Source: Sipunculus nudus (taxonomy: Eukaryota; Annelida; Sipuncula; Golfingiida; Sipunculidae). From it: DNA of 64,000 bases. The translations under genes and the position numbers were made by a program. The notes beneath the pieces are model-generated. The model saw only the letters and a program-made list of their open reading frames with translations. It was not told the origin of the DNA and made no database searches. The DNA is taken from positions 70,319,916 through 70,383,915 of the forward strand of contig CM049315.1 in the NCBI GenBank assembly GCA_026874595.1. The letters run 5' to 3'. Positions 12,084 through 23,715 of the stretch are shown here, piece by piece; position 1 is the first letter of the stretch, and every line of letters begins with the position of its first letter.

Positions 12084-12978
12084 TTAAACTGAAATGTAGG
12101 AAATGCAAGGGTTATGAAAGATCAGATTGACATACTCAGTTTCCTTTGGAAAAAGAAGGGATATGCGTCTCTGAAAGAAATTAACAAATCCCTCTAAATT
12201 TAGATCTTGATCGGCCAAAAATCCCAGGTATATGTTATTGTAATATATAAGTAACCTAGATGAAAATATCCCCCTCCGTAGTTTATGAAAAGGACAAAAT
12301 TTATAAATTTCACCCACAGGGCCAAGAATCTGACCAACCAGAGTGGGTGTTTGGGTGGGTATTGCATGTGTTACATTTGGAGCTGGATGCACCATGCAAT
12401 GCCACGTTCTCATTGGTCTGATTACATTTCTTTGCTTGGTGCCCAGACCAAAAGAACCTAGCTATGAAAGATTAAAAACAAAAGGAGACCTTGGATGACT
12501 GCAGCGTGTAACCACTGTGTGAGGAGCGTAACACTAATTATAAGGTACCAAAAGGATGCACCCTCTTCACCTAGGAGTTAATTAGTTCTGGTCATGGGTG
12601 ACAGGAAAATGTACAAAAGTACCCAAGTTCTGTATGGTGTTATGATAGGCATAACACCAGTTGTAAACGGGAGGTAGGGTGTTGTGTGTAAGGAGATACT
12701 GGCCTCTTATTAATTGTGTGTGTGGGGGGGGGGCACAGGGTGCTCTAAATAATAAGAAAAAATACTTTTAATGAACACTCTACAAGATATTTCCATCAGT
12801 GTATGCTTGTAAGTAAAGTTGTAAGTATATTGTGTTTAACATGTTTCTGTTCATTGCATATGATCAATGGATGAAATTTGAATGCATCATGTTAAATGAT
12901 GGAATGTCTCACTAGTTTAACGATGGTACAAGTAAGCTGCTTAGGTAGTACTTACAACCAAATTTTGCACAGATTTTA
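12084..12978. other. Unassigned non-coding DNA before the ATG exon
   Basis: A 109-codon reading frame on the - strand (12084-12413) has no recognised domain. A G run lies at 12724-12731. Confidence 0.4.
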
Positions 12979-13017
12979 TATTCTCTGCTTTGCTGTACAG
13001 GTGTGAGCTGACCTAAG
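12979..13017 (+). promoter_or_regulatory. Splice acceptor and 5' UTR of the ATG exon
   Basis: The pyrimidine-rich stretch 12981-12998 ends in the acceptor AG (12999-13000). Seventeen bases of 5' UTR follow, with an in-frame TGA nine bases before the ATG. This implies at least one non-coding exon upstream. No core promoter could be placed within 1-12978. Confidence 0.7.
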
Positions 13018-13161
13018 ATGTCTGAGAGGATGGGGGTGATAAAGAGAGACTTTATGATAAAACGACCCCAGTTCAAGTCCAAGTTCACCGGTGAAAATTA
13101 CAAAAGCAGATGGTTCCAACTAACAAACAGTGATCTGTCGTACCATGAAGGATCCCTGGAG
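13001..13161 (+). CDS. BTK-like: Tec-family (BTK-like) kinase, first coding exon: 5' UTR plus N-terminal half of PH domain
   Basis: This exon encodes the first 48 residues of a cytoplasmic non-receptor tyrosine kinase that a PH domain recruits to PIP3 membranes (family knowledge). The acceptor is a pyrimidine-rich tract ending in AG at 12999-13000, the ATG is 13018-13020, and the donor GTAAGT starts at 13162 (phase 0). An in-frame TGA at 13009-13011 lies before the ATG, so the protein starts here and the PH domain is N-terminal. Residues 12-36 (FMIKRPQFK, then NYKSRWFQLT) align without gaps to the BTK beta1-beta2 region. K15 and R31 match the BTK PIP3-binding K12 and R28, and E44 matches E41. 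Met5 is a second possible start. RASA-type PH domains look similar, but there the PH domain is internal. As I recall, human BTK's ATG exon also ends in phase 0 after 47 codons. The last part of the exon is duplicated many times downstream. Confidence 0.9.
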
Positions 13162-14397
13162 GTAAGTGACAAACAGTGATCTGTCATACCATGAAGGATC
13201 CCTGGAGGTAAGTGACAAACTTTGATCTGTCATACCATGAAGGATCCCTGGAGGCGAGTGACAAACTTTGATCTGTCATACCATGAAGGATCCCTGGAGG
13301 CGAGTGACAAACTTTGATCTGTCATACTGTGAAGGATCCCTGGAGGTAAGTGACAAACATTGATCTGTCATACCATGAAGGATGCCTGGAGGTAAGTGAC
13401 AAACAGTGATCTGTCATACCATGAAGGATCCCTGGAGGTAAGTGACAAACTTTGATCTGTCATACCATGAAGGATCCCTGGAGGCGAGTGACAAACTTTG
13501 ATCTGTCATACTGTGAAGGATCCCTGGAGGTAAGTGACAAACATTGATCTGTCATACCATGAAGGATGCCTGGAGGTAAGTGACAAACAGTGATCTGTCA
13601 TACCATGAAGGATCCCTGGAGGTAAGTGACAAACTTTGATCTGTCATACCATGAAGGATACCTGGGGGTAAGTGAAAAACTTTGATCTGTCATACCATGA
13701 AGGATCCCTGGAGGTGAGTGACAAACAGTGATCTGTCATACCATGAAGGACGCCTGGAGGTAAGTGACAAACAGTGATCTGTCATACCATGAAGGATCCA
13801 TGGAGGTAAGTGACAAACTTTAATCTGTCATACCATGAAGGATACCTGGAGGTAAGTGACAAACTTTGATCTGTCATACTGTGAAGGGTTCCTGGGGTAA
13901 GTGACAATCTTTGATCTGTCTTACCATAAAGGGTCCCTGGAGGAAAGTGACAGACTTTGATATGTCATACCATGAAGGATCCCTGGAGGTAAGTGACAAA
14001 CAGTGATCTGTCATACCATGAAGGATCCCTGGAGATAAGGGACAAACATTGATCTATCATACCATGAAGGATCCCTGGAGGTAAGTGACAAACTTTGATC
14101 TGTCATACCATGAAGGATCCCTGGAGGTAAGTGACAAACTTTGATCTGTCATACCATGAAGGATCCCTGGAGGTGAGTGACAAACTTTGATCTGTCATAC
14201 CATGAAGGATCCCTGGAGGTAAGTGACAAACTTTGATCTGTCATACCATGAAGGATACCTGGGGGTAAGTGACAAACTTTTATCTTTCATATTGTGAAGG
14301 ATCCCTGGAGGTCAGTGACAAACTTTGATCTGACATACAATGTTATGCCACACATGTTGATCTGTCATACCATGAAGGGTCCCTGGAGGTAAGGGAG
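13128..14397 (+). repeat. 46 bp minisatellite made from the exon 1/intron 1 splice boundary (27 donor positions)
   Basis: The unit is the last ~36 bp of coding exon 1 plus GTAAGTGACA of the intron, repeated in tandem. Donor positions fall every 46 bp from 13162 (13162, 13208, 13254, 13300, 13346 and on to 14389), with one 45 bp unit and a last unit lengthened by 32 bp. Of 27 positions, 18 are GTAAGT, two GTGAGT, one GTCAGT and one GTAAGG. Three have decayed to GCGAGT (13254, 13300, 13484), one to GAAAGT (13943) and one to ATAAGG (14035). Since 46 is not a multiple of 3 and the first intronic unit reads GTA AGT GAC AAA CAG TGA in frame, using any donor after the first would stop translation inside the PH domain. 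Confidence 0.95.
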
Positions 14398-14723
14398 GCC
14401 ACTAAGCCGTAACAGTGCATGCATTCATCAAATCACCTGAATTGTACTGACATATCTTCCTTGTTTTGAACTTTGTATGATTGTTTCAATATGCTTCACC
14501 ATTGGTAAACTAACTCAGAGTTTGGTTGAGTTTATCATGTTGAGCTTTATGTGTCACGAATTTGGCTCAGGTTTCACAAACATAGAACTTAGCTCTGTGA
14601 AACTGAAAGCATTCTGTGCAATAACTGGCTGTGACATCCCCACGGTGGTGTAGATAAAGGCCACTTACAGTCCAGTTTAATCATTCAGTGATTTATATCA
14701 TCACTCTTCCCCTGTGGTTATTA
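14398..14723. other. Unassigned intron 1 DNA
   Basis: Unique-looking sequence between the donor array and HINE-A. No feature was seen. Confidence 0.4.
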
Positions 14724-17022
14724 TTGTATCCCCAGACAAAGTCGGGATACTATGGTTTCACGACAGTCCTGCCACCGCCGCCGCAGAAAAACCTTGTGAG
14801 CAGGATAACTCAAAAAATATGTCACTGATCTTTTTCAAACTTTACATTTGTATAGAAATAGGTAAGGGGACAAATCCTATATAAAATGAGGTCATGACCT
14901 ATGCTAGGAGAGTGACCTTGACCTTGAATAGGTCCATTTTTGCTGAAAATAACACAAATTCTTAAATATCTCAAGTAGGCTTGCATGGACTGGTCCAAAA
15001 ATCAAGGTGACCAAAGATCTTGGATAGCCTTGTGATATACCAGAAACTGGTGGCGCCATCTATTATCCTTTTATTGTTTTTACGCCTTTTAATACCCCCA
15101 TAATTGCCACTTGACAGTACTGTAAGCATTATAAGTAAAAAACTAATGGACAGATTTCTTTCATATTATGCACATGTAGAGAGATGGGTTACGGGATGGG
15201 GTCTATTTACATAAGGGTCATGACCTTTACCAAGAGTGGCCTTGACCTTTAATGTGTCCATATTTGGTGAAAATCACACACCTCTTATGATATCTCCAGT
15301 GTTGATAGCCATATGGATTTCAAACCTGACTTATGTATGGCCCACCACTAAAGTAAGAACCCTATAGGTTCTAGGGTCATGAGGTCAAAGGTCAAGGTCA
15401 CTGGACTCGCATTTAAAAGATACTGTGGATGCATTTTAAGCCAAACTTTCATCCCAGGTCTTCCATCTTGAATATATAGCTCACTTGCTGGTCCATTTCA
15501 ATTTTGGGGTCACAAGGTCAAAGGTCAAGGCCACAGGAGCTGTCTGTCAAAAAATTAGTTTCTGGATGATAATCTGCTTTTATTGATGTATTGATTTCAA
15601 ACTTGACTCATATATGTTCCATTGAAAAAGCAAGACTCCAATTGATTTTGGGGTCATGAGGTCAAAGGTCAAGGTCACAGGACATCTGTAAAAAGATTGT
15701 GGATGCATTTTCAGCCAAAAATTTCATCGCAGACCTTTCATCTTGCACATATAGTTCACCTGCCAAGAGTGGAAGACCCCTATCAATTTTGAGGTCACAA
15801 GGTCAAAGGCGAAGGTCACAGGAGCCATCTGTCCAAAAATTAGTTTCTGGATGATAATTCCTGCTTTTATTGATGTATAGATTTCAAACTTGATTTGTAT
15901 ATGACCCATTGGAAAAGCAAGACCCAAATTGATTTTGGGGTCATGAGGTCAAAGGTCAAGGTCACAGGACACATCTGTAAAAAGATTGTGGATGCATTTT
16001 CAGCCAAACAATTCATCTCAGATCTTTCATCTTGCACATATAGTTCACCTGCCAAGAGTGGAAGACCCCTATCAATTTTGAGGTCACAAGGTCAAAGGTG
16101 AAGGTCACAGGAGCCATCTGTCCAAAAATTAGTTTCTGGATGATAATTCCTGCTTTTATTGATGTATGGATTTCAAACTTGACTTATGTATGTCCCATTG
16201 GAAAAGCAAGACCCGAATTGATCTGGGGTCATGAGGTCAAAGGTCAAGGTCACAGGACACATCTTTAAAAAGATGTGGATGCATTTTCAGCCAAACATTT
16301 CATCTCAGATCTTTCATCTTGCACATATAGTTCACCTGCCAAGAGAGGAAGAACCCTATCATTTTTGAGGTCACAAGGTCAAAGGTGAAGGTCACAGGAG
16401 TTATCTGTCCAAAAATTAATTTCTGGATGATAATTCCTGCTTTTATTGATGTATAGATTTGTATATGTCCCATTGGAAAAGCAAGACCTGAATTGATTTT
16501 GGGGTCATGAGGTCAAAGGTCAAGGTCACAGGACACATCTTAAAAAAGATTGTGGGTGCACGGGATACTATGGTTTCTTGATGGTCCTGCCACAGAAAAA
16601 TCTTGTGAGCAAGATAACTCAAAAAAATGTCACAGATCTTTATCAAACTTTATGTATAGATATTAGTAAGAGGACGAAGCCTATTTATAATGGGGTCCTG
16701 ACTTTTGCTAAGAGAGTGACCTTGACCTTGAATAGGTCCATTACTGCTGAAAATTACACAAACTCTTAAATATCTCAAGATCGTTTGCATGGATTGGTGC
16801 CAAAACCAAAGTGACAGAAAATCTTGGATAGCCTTGTGATGTGCCAAAAGGTCAAGGTCACAGGACCAGCATCTTTTAAAAGATTGTAGATTGATAGATG
16901 GAAGAAACAATAATTGCTTGCCAAGTGTCAGTATATGCTGCTAAAAATGGGGGCAATCTTGAAGGGGGGGGCATAATATGTCTGGGGATACTCTGGCAGC
17001 TGCGGTGCCAAGAAATGTCTAG
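14724..17022 (+). mobile_element. HINE-A element, full length 2.3 kb
   Basis: The 5' end TTGTATCCCCAGAC folds back on GTCGGGATAC and is followed by CCGCCGCCGC. The 3' end carries GTCTGGGGATAC (16980-16991), the exact reverse complement of the 5' GTATCCCCAGAC. A small GGCA/TGCC stem-loop and the terminal CTAG (17019-17022) before TTT follow. The interior includes ~287 bp tandem units (about 15370-16550). The 5' region is partly duplicated at 16561. Confidence 0.85.
15370..16550 (+). repeat. ~287 bp tandem units with AGGTCA clusters, inside HINE-A
   Basis: GGGTCATGAGGTCAAAGGTC recurs at 15374, 15652, 15939, 16227 and 16503, and a related GGTCACAAGGTCAAAGG lies mid-unit. Perfect DR1 sites are 15382-15394, 15515-15527, 15659-15671, 15946-15958, 16234-16246 and 16510-16522. 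Most are followed at once by a third AGGTCA, giving TCAAGGTCA as well. Confidence 0.9.
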
Positions 17023-18324
17023 TTTCCCTATGATCTTCACCTGCAAATACATCTTACAAAAATACATGTAAAATTATTCACATTATTATCTTTAGATGGC
17101 AGCACTGGTTATTCTGTGACAAGCCTGCTGTGTGCAAACATTCATTACGGTGGCTTTTACACAAGAACTATCAATTCATTGGACTTAACACTTCCCTTGT
17201 AAACTATGTTTATGCAGAAAGTTGCTAACTTTATTTAAGAATATATGGTAAAAGGTTTGCTGTTTTTATTAAGATTTAGACAAAATGATTAGCATATCTT
17301 GCCATTTACAGGAACTTTGACATGCTCACACATACTGGTGGTATACTTATAGAATAAATTTACCTTGCATATCTGAATCCTCAGGTATCCGTTTAATATC
17401 CCTTAACCATTCGGACATTTGAGGTTCTACTCTACCATCCAGTAAAAATAATATTCAGAGCTTAACATTTCATGTGAATTCCATTTAGGCCGGACAAAAT
17501 TGTACTATAGATTTTTATTCAGCCAGTAAGGACAATTCAGGATATGCATGCCCAAGTTTTGAAGAACTATATAAGAAATTACAGTTGCATGATTTGCACC
17601 GGAAACTTGGAGTACCTGCCTGAGTTATGTTTTCATGATTAGCGAGATTCCTTATCAGGTTCTGGTATGGTTATGAATGTATGGAATAAGAAAGCAGGAA
17701 GCGTTATCTCTCTGTCTGTAAACACAGAGACATGTGCAACAAAAAAGCCTACTTCCTGTACTGCACTATTACTCCACATCCTTATTTGTATGTTGTGATA
17801 AGTAGGGTTGGATATAGGTACAAATTTTCGTACATTTATTGGCCAAGGTTCAGTGATCTGTTCTTTGATAAATACAAAATCAGTATACATGTTAGTGACA
17901 AGAAAATATGATGTAGATATATATCAGTATTTTGTCTGACCATAACTTACCTGTGCTAGTGTGATAAAATAAAAAAGTGACAAGCAAGATGTTGCAACTG
18001 CATTTAATTTGCTTAAAAGTCACAAATTAATTTGTTGCAGTTAAGAATAAATATTTAGTAAAACTTTAAAAGAAGTCAGAGATTGCACGTGCACCTCTGC
18101 CAGAGGCATAAAATATCCAGCTTCCCTGTGAGTTTTCAGAGTCCCCTCAACATGATTCCTGGATCTCATGTAAGAGGCCCCTAATACCAGTGAATGGGTT
18201 GTGTGACCCTTTTCCAGAAAAAAAAATACCTCACAATGGTTTAGAATCCTGGAAATTGAAAATGTGTCATGAAGATCCAGAATGCCTTCAAAATATAACT
18301 AATTGTTACTTTGTTGTTACACGT
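17023..18324. other. Unassigned intron 1 DNA
   Basis: No exon or element end was recognised. Confidence 0.35.
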
Positions 18325-19112
18325 TCCGTCCATAGGGCCATAGAAATGGTAAGTGTCTGTCCGTCAGTCTCTCTGTCCGTCCATCCATCTGTCACACATT
18401 TGTTAACGCGATAACTCTAGAAGAATTTTAGATGCAGTCACCAAACTTGCAGCATTGATGAATCTTATCAAGGACTAGATCAACATCAAAAATGGATGTC
18501 CTTGACCCATTTTTAAGGTCACAGCTGCTATAATGCTATAAATATTTTAACACAGTAACGCAACAAGAATTTGAGGTACAGGCACCATCTTGCACCATTG
18601 ATGCACCTTATAAAGGTCAAGTTGGAATACAAATGACCTTGAAGCATAATTCAAGGTCACTTCAGTAATAATGTTAAAATGAAGTTAACGCATTAACTCG
18701 AAAAAATTTGAGGTACAGTTGCCGAACCTGCAACATTGATGTACCTTATTAACCACTAGTCATGTTTGAACATGGATGACCTAAAAGCATTTTTCAAGGT
18801 CACAATTAAAGCATTTTTCAAGGTCACAGCAGTGATAATGCTTAAATGATGTTAATGCAATACTCTACAAGAATCTTAAGGCAGTGGTTTGACTGATCCA
18901 CCTTAAATTTAGCATGTGTAGATATCTATGATAGTTTACTTGTTTAATTGACAGGTGGCGCCACCCACAGTCATGTTTACATGGCAGACATCCAAGCTAA
19001 TATGCAACACATCTTACTTTATTTTCCCTTAACACTCAATCCATGCCTCATTTCACCCTTACCACTCTGATTTTGGCGGATACACATAGTCACTTGTGGT
19101 CTACCCATATTG
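18325..19112 (+). mobile_element. HINE-A-related element, 3' end clear
   Basis: Clusters of GTCCGTC and diverged ~150-200 bp units lead to GGCGGATAC (19075-19083), the loop region TAGTCACTTGTGGTCTA and a terminal GTAG where CTAG is expected, then TTT. A perfect GGTGGCGCCACC lies at 18954. The 5' end is not defined. Confidence 0.65.
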
Positions 19113-19287
19113 TAGTTTGTAAAAGTTATTCAACAGAACATTAGGTACCTTATCAAAAAAGCAACAAATATATTTTCTCACATAATATAGTAAGTGTTGA
19201 AGTAAGAGACTTCCTTTGAAAGATATAATTTTATTTGATCAAGGTTCAGTTGTAAACCAGAATTTAGATCAGAATTTTATAAATTGT
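19113..19287 (+). mobile_element. HINE-B internal fragment
   Basis: It resembles 33250-33330 (TTTATTTGATCAAGGTTCA, TAGATCAGAATTTT). Its 3' terminus is probably the CAGCTGAGCGT at 23689. The elements in between appear inserted into it. Confidence 0.55.
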
Positions 19288-19630
19288 TAGCTCAGCTCAC
19301 TTTCAGTAACATGCAGAGCTGATGTGATTAGCCTTTGTCCTTCTGTCTATTCAACCATTAGCAGGGCACAAATCATAACCACAGGACCTGAAAATTTCAA
19401 ACTAAAGATCCATGGAGATCAATAAAAATCTCCCAGGAAACCAGAAATAAGGTCACTGCAACTTATGTATCTCATGCTATGGTGCTTGATGGTACCACAG
19501 AATAATTAAAAATTTGGTACAAAAGCTCAGGTATCTCAATAATTAATACATGGATTGCCATGATTCTTGCTTTGCTTGTTGATTATGGACAGTTTCATCA
19601 GCTGTTTAAGATTGGTGGCACATCTTTTTT
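19288..19630 (+). mobile_element. HINE-B-type element, 5' end unit
   Basis: It begins TTAGCTCAGCTCACTTTCAG and has one ~330 bp unit like those at 1-1430 and 11434. As at 11774, HINE-E follows the GGTGGCAC motif directly. Confidence 0.65.
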
Positions 19631-20308
19631 TAAGCGAACCTGCAAACTTATGCAATGGTGCAGTGTCATCCTTCTGCCATCATCCATACTCAAAAACTGT
19701 TGGAGCTAGCATTCAGTCAAGAGTTCACTCGGTGCAGTAGCTGGAGCTAGCAATACATTCTGGTTTACTCGGGGCAGCTGCCTTTCTCACTTGATTATGT
19801 AAATATATAAGCTTTATTAGCCCAGTGCACCTGACATTGATGTATTGACCTGATATTTTGACCTGTCCCTGCATCTTTGATAGCTTTCTTGTTCACAAGA
19901 CGTGTTGCCACCCACAATGACTTTTGCACAGTGTATGTACCTGCTTATTTCTCCAGAGGTATTTGATATATTAGCCTGAAATGGTGCATATATTTATACA
20001 TATCAAATAACTTTGTTGTATGTAAGACTGATGGCGCCACCTGCAATCATTTTTGTTTAGTGTGTACCAATGCCAGTATTTCAGAAGTCCTGGCGCCACC
20101 TACAGTATTTTTTTTGTGTGGTGTGCGAACATGCCTGTATTTCAGCAGTGATGTTTGTGTAATTGGTTCTTGTTCAAAATGTTTAGTATTTGCATTGTTC
20201 ATGTACATTGTAAACATGTATTTAAAAAGTAATGAATGGTCCAGCATTGAAGCCTTATACCTGGTGTATATGCCATTGCACAGGTTCCCATTGGGCCTGT
20301 AGGCCAAG
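19631..20308 (+). mobile_element. HINE-E element, short copy
   Basis: The 5' end is TTAAGCGAACCTGCAAACTT. The 3' end is GCACAGGTTCCC, the GGCCTGTAGGCC stem-loop, then CAAG before TT. At ~680 bp it is an internally shortened copy. Confidence 0.7.
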
Positions 20309-21387
20309 TTATACTTTGGTTAATTTGTCTCACTGTTCTTCCTTATATTATAATTTACATGGTTTCATACATTCCCAGTTGGTATTTTTAGCAAACCTGT
20401 GAGCTTTTGTTATGGTGCATCGTCCTCCAACCACCATACGCCATCTACTGTCATCCGTACATTGACCCATGCTATATCAGAAACCATCAGAGCTAGCACT
20501 TCCAATTGCATGATTGAACAGTCACAAGTCAGACTTAATCAGTTTGAGCTTATTTTTTGGGTATCTGCATTAACTTCAATGTTTTTAGAAAAAAAACTTA
20601 AAAATCTTCTTCTACAATACAGTCCAGCCAAATTGTTCAGTTGAAATAATCCTAGAAACAATCTCTCTCAAGTGTGTCAGAATGGTTCCAGTTCAGTGAT
20701 TTTTGCCAGATTTACAGGAAGTTGAACTTAGTCATCTGTCTAAAAAAAGTGTACTAAACTTTTATTCTAATAAATGGCTGGAGTTGTCATCCCCAGATTT
20801 TATGCCAATGTTGGTCACATGAATGATATCTGAAATTCAGGTATTGGTGGCACCACCTACATTGGCCTTATTTGTATGGGAGTTATCAGGGCCTGTATCG
20901 TAACTAGGGCTACAAGTAACTTCTTCTTTGAAACCATATTGTTAATATTGCACAGAAATGATCCAAGGGTATTGCTTTCTGAAGTTGCTCAAGTGTTCAG
21001 TGACTTTTGCCAGCATTATGGGAAGCTGAATTTAGTCATATGCCATAAGAGCCCATTTTAGCTCAGTGGCTACAAAGATCTTCTTCTCAAAAACCACTTG
21101 GCCAAATTCTGAAATCTCACACATTGATTATCCTCAGATGTTGATAATTCAAGTTTGCTCAAATAGTTTTGGTTAAGTGTTTTTTTGGCTGAGTTACAGG
21201 AAGCTAAACTTAGCCAGTTTGCTGTATTTTCCCATATGAGTTATAAACCTGCAATACGTTTTTTTTTTACTGACGCCACTGAGGCCAATATTTTATATTT
21301 TACAAGAATAATCCCAAGAATAATTCTTATGATAGTTGTCTTTAAGGGTTCCACATGAGTGATTTTTGGCTGAATAAATGAGATTTA

Positions 21388-22359
21388 TTGTATCCCAAGA
21401 CAAAGTCAGGGGATACTATGTTTTCAAACCGGTCCCGCCTCCACCACCGCCGCATATAAATCTTGTTGGCGCGATAACTCAAAAAATATTTCACGGATCT
21501 TTACCAAACTTGGTACATGTATAGATATGGGTGAGAGGACGACGCCTATTTAAAATGAGGTCATGACCTTCACTAGGAGAGTGTCCTTGACCTTGAATAA
21601 GTCCAGTTTTGGGGAAATCACACAAATTCTTAAATATCTCAAGAAATCTTGCATGGATTGATCTCAAAATCAAGTTGATGGAAGATCATGGATAGGGTTG
21701 TCTTGTTCCAGAAACTGGTGGCGCAACTTATTATTCTTTACTTGTTTTCGTGCCGTTTAATACCCTCAAAATTGCCACTTGACAGTACTGTGAGCATTAT
21801 AAGTCAAAAACTAATGGACAGATTTCTTTTATATTATGCATATACATAAATATGGGTTATTGGATGATGTTTTTTTAAATTGGGGTCATGACCTTTTCTA
21901 TGAGAGTGGCCTTGACCTTGAATATTGCCATATATGGTGAAAATCACACAAAATCATTAATATCTCAATAAGGGATGCATGGATTGGTCCAAAAATCAAC
22001 TTGACTGAAGATCTTGGATAGTAATGTCATGTACTGGAAACAGGTGGAGCCACCTGTTATTTTTTTACTTGTTTTCGTGCCTTTTAATACCCAATCATTG
22101 TCATTTAACAGTACTGTGAGCAAATTATAATTCAAAAACTAATGGACAGATTTCTTTCATATTATGCATATACATAGACATGGGTTAGGGGATGATGTAT
22201 ATTGAAATTCTGCTCATGACCTTTTCTATGAGAGTGACCTTTTCTATGAGTGTGGTCTGATATTAATTGTTGCTGAAGATGGGGGGCCTATTCTTAAAGG
22301 GGGGGGGGGATTAATTGTCTGGGGATACTATGGCACCTGCGGTCCCAAGAAATATCAAG
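21388..22359 (+). mobile_element. HINE-A element, 972 bp
   Basis: The 5' end TTGTATCCCAAGACAAAGTC is followed by GGGGATAC and a CCACCACCGCCGC stretch. The 3' end is TTGTCTGGGGATAC, then GGCACCTGCGGTCCC, then a terminal CAAG (CTAG mutated) before TTT. Confidence 0.85.
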
Positions 22360-22639
22360 TTTAAGAGTTATTTCAAACAGGGACTACTTTTGTGTACAGA
22401 TGGCAGCACTTGGTTACCTTTGGCAGATTGCAAGATTTGCCAGTGTCTGGATGTTGGTCTTTGGCCAAGATTATGTCAGATCTATAAATAGCTTTGGCAC
22501 AGTGCCAGGATTGAAGAGGCCTGTGTGTTTCAGTCTGACTACTATAACAGCTTGGTGTGGTGTTTTCATGGTAAGTTTATTGTATCATTTTAAACAAGTC
22601 AATGAAAGTCTGTTGAATTCACTGTATTTCAAGTAGGGA

Positions 22640-23161
22640 CCTTGAAATTTGAAATTTCTTAAATTTGGTATGTTTATCCATCTTTAAAAGTTTTCTTGTA
22701 AAGCAGACAGGTGGAGCCACTTACCTTCCTGTTTTTATAGAATAAATTAATACCCTTTCCTCATGAGTGATTCTCAGTATTTGTCTGAAATTGTGCTTAT
22801 CTTTAGATCTTGGACTCCTTCATCTTGTACCCAAGACTGGTGGTGCCATCTGCAATTGTTTTCCTATGGCGTCCATCCATACATGTGCTAAAAATGTGGT
22901 AAAAATTGCTCATATCTCAGGACAAGGTCAAGGTATTGGTCTGAAATTTGGCATGTCAGTCCATCTTGGAGAGTTTTCTAAGGAGACAGATAGGTGGCGG
23001 CAGGTGTTTTTGTTGAATTAATTAATACCCTTTTCCCAGATTTTTAGTTGACTATATTCAGCAGTGGTGTGACATACCACTCTATTCATACATCACTTCA
23101 CCCATACCACTCTGACTTCAGCAGAGACAGGTTGTCGCTTGCCAACCACCGGTTTTTCTAG
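22640..23161 (+). mobile_element. HINE-A-like element, 3' part
   Basis: Units with GGTGGAGCCAC and GGTGGTGCCATC lead to a perfect stem GGTTG/CAACC around TCGCTTGC (about 23130-23148) and a terminal CTAG (23158-23161). Confidence 0.65.
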
Positions 23162-23231
23162 AGGTTTTCATGCATCTGTGCACATAGCCGAAGAATGGTT
23201 CGAAGCATTGATGACTGCTTGAAATTTTTCT

Positions 23232-23285
23232 CGTACATTAGATAATAATAATAATAATAATAATTAATTATAATAATAATTTTTG
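23232..23285. repeat. ATA/TAA-rich microsatellite
   Basis: Runs of ATAATA and TAATAATAA, inside the HINE-E copy. Confidence 0.8.
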
Positions 23286-23474
23286 TGTTATGTGCATCCA
23301 TGACATATTTCAGCAGTGATGTTTTTGTAATATGTGCATGCACTGGGGTTTAAAATGTTTAGTGCTTGAATTGTACATGTCACTCATGTACTTGAAAATT
23401 AATGGTCAAGCATGGAAGCATTTTATCTGATGTATTTCCCATCGCACAGGTTCCCATTAGGCCTGTAGGCCTTG

Positions 23475-23715
23475 TTCATATTACAGTCAGTTGAGATGCT
23501 GATACTTTCACAACTATGTGATCATTAGACACCCAGCTGCATCCTCAAAGTAGTCTATAAAAGTACACAGACAACTCTAAATGTGTGTAATGTGTATATT
23601 TCTCAAATAGTGATATACAAAACAAGTTAAATTGTTTTTTCAGTTCCATATGCTAGTATTTTAAACAAATATTCTCATAATCAATTTCAGCTGAGCGTAC
23701 AGGTCCCTTACCTTT
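23475..23715 (+). mobile_element. HINE-B 3' terminus
   Basis: TTTCAGCTGAGCGTACAGGT at about 23685-23704 followed by CCCTTAC is a diverged HINE-B 3' end. It is the likely right end of the HINE-B sequence seen at 19113. Confidence 0.5.

Larger units (their letters stand above)
20388..23474 (+). mobile_element. HINE-E element with nested HINE-A copies
   Basis: The 5' end is TTAGCAAACCTGTGAGCTT. The 3' end is CGCACAGGTTC, then AGGCCTGTAGGCCT, then CTTG (23471-23474) before TT. HINE-A sits inside at 21388-22359, and a second HINE-A-like 3' end lies at 23161. Confidence 0.8.

Noticed and set aside
12084-12413. 109-codon - strand frame
   Set aside because: A QILGPVGEIYKF-like stretch faintly recalls GAR1/NAF1, but there is no domain-length match, no splice context and nothing conserved around it.
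13128-14397. CRISPR-like array
   Set aside because: Units are contiguous 46 bp tandem repeats with no unique spacers, in a eukaryotic intron.
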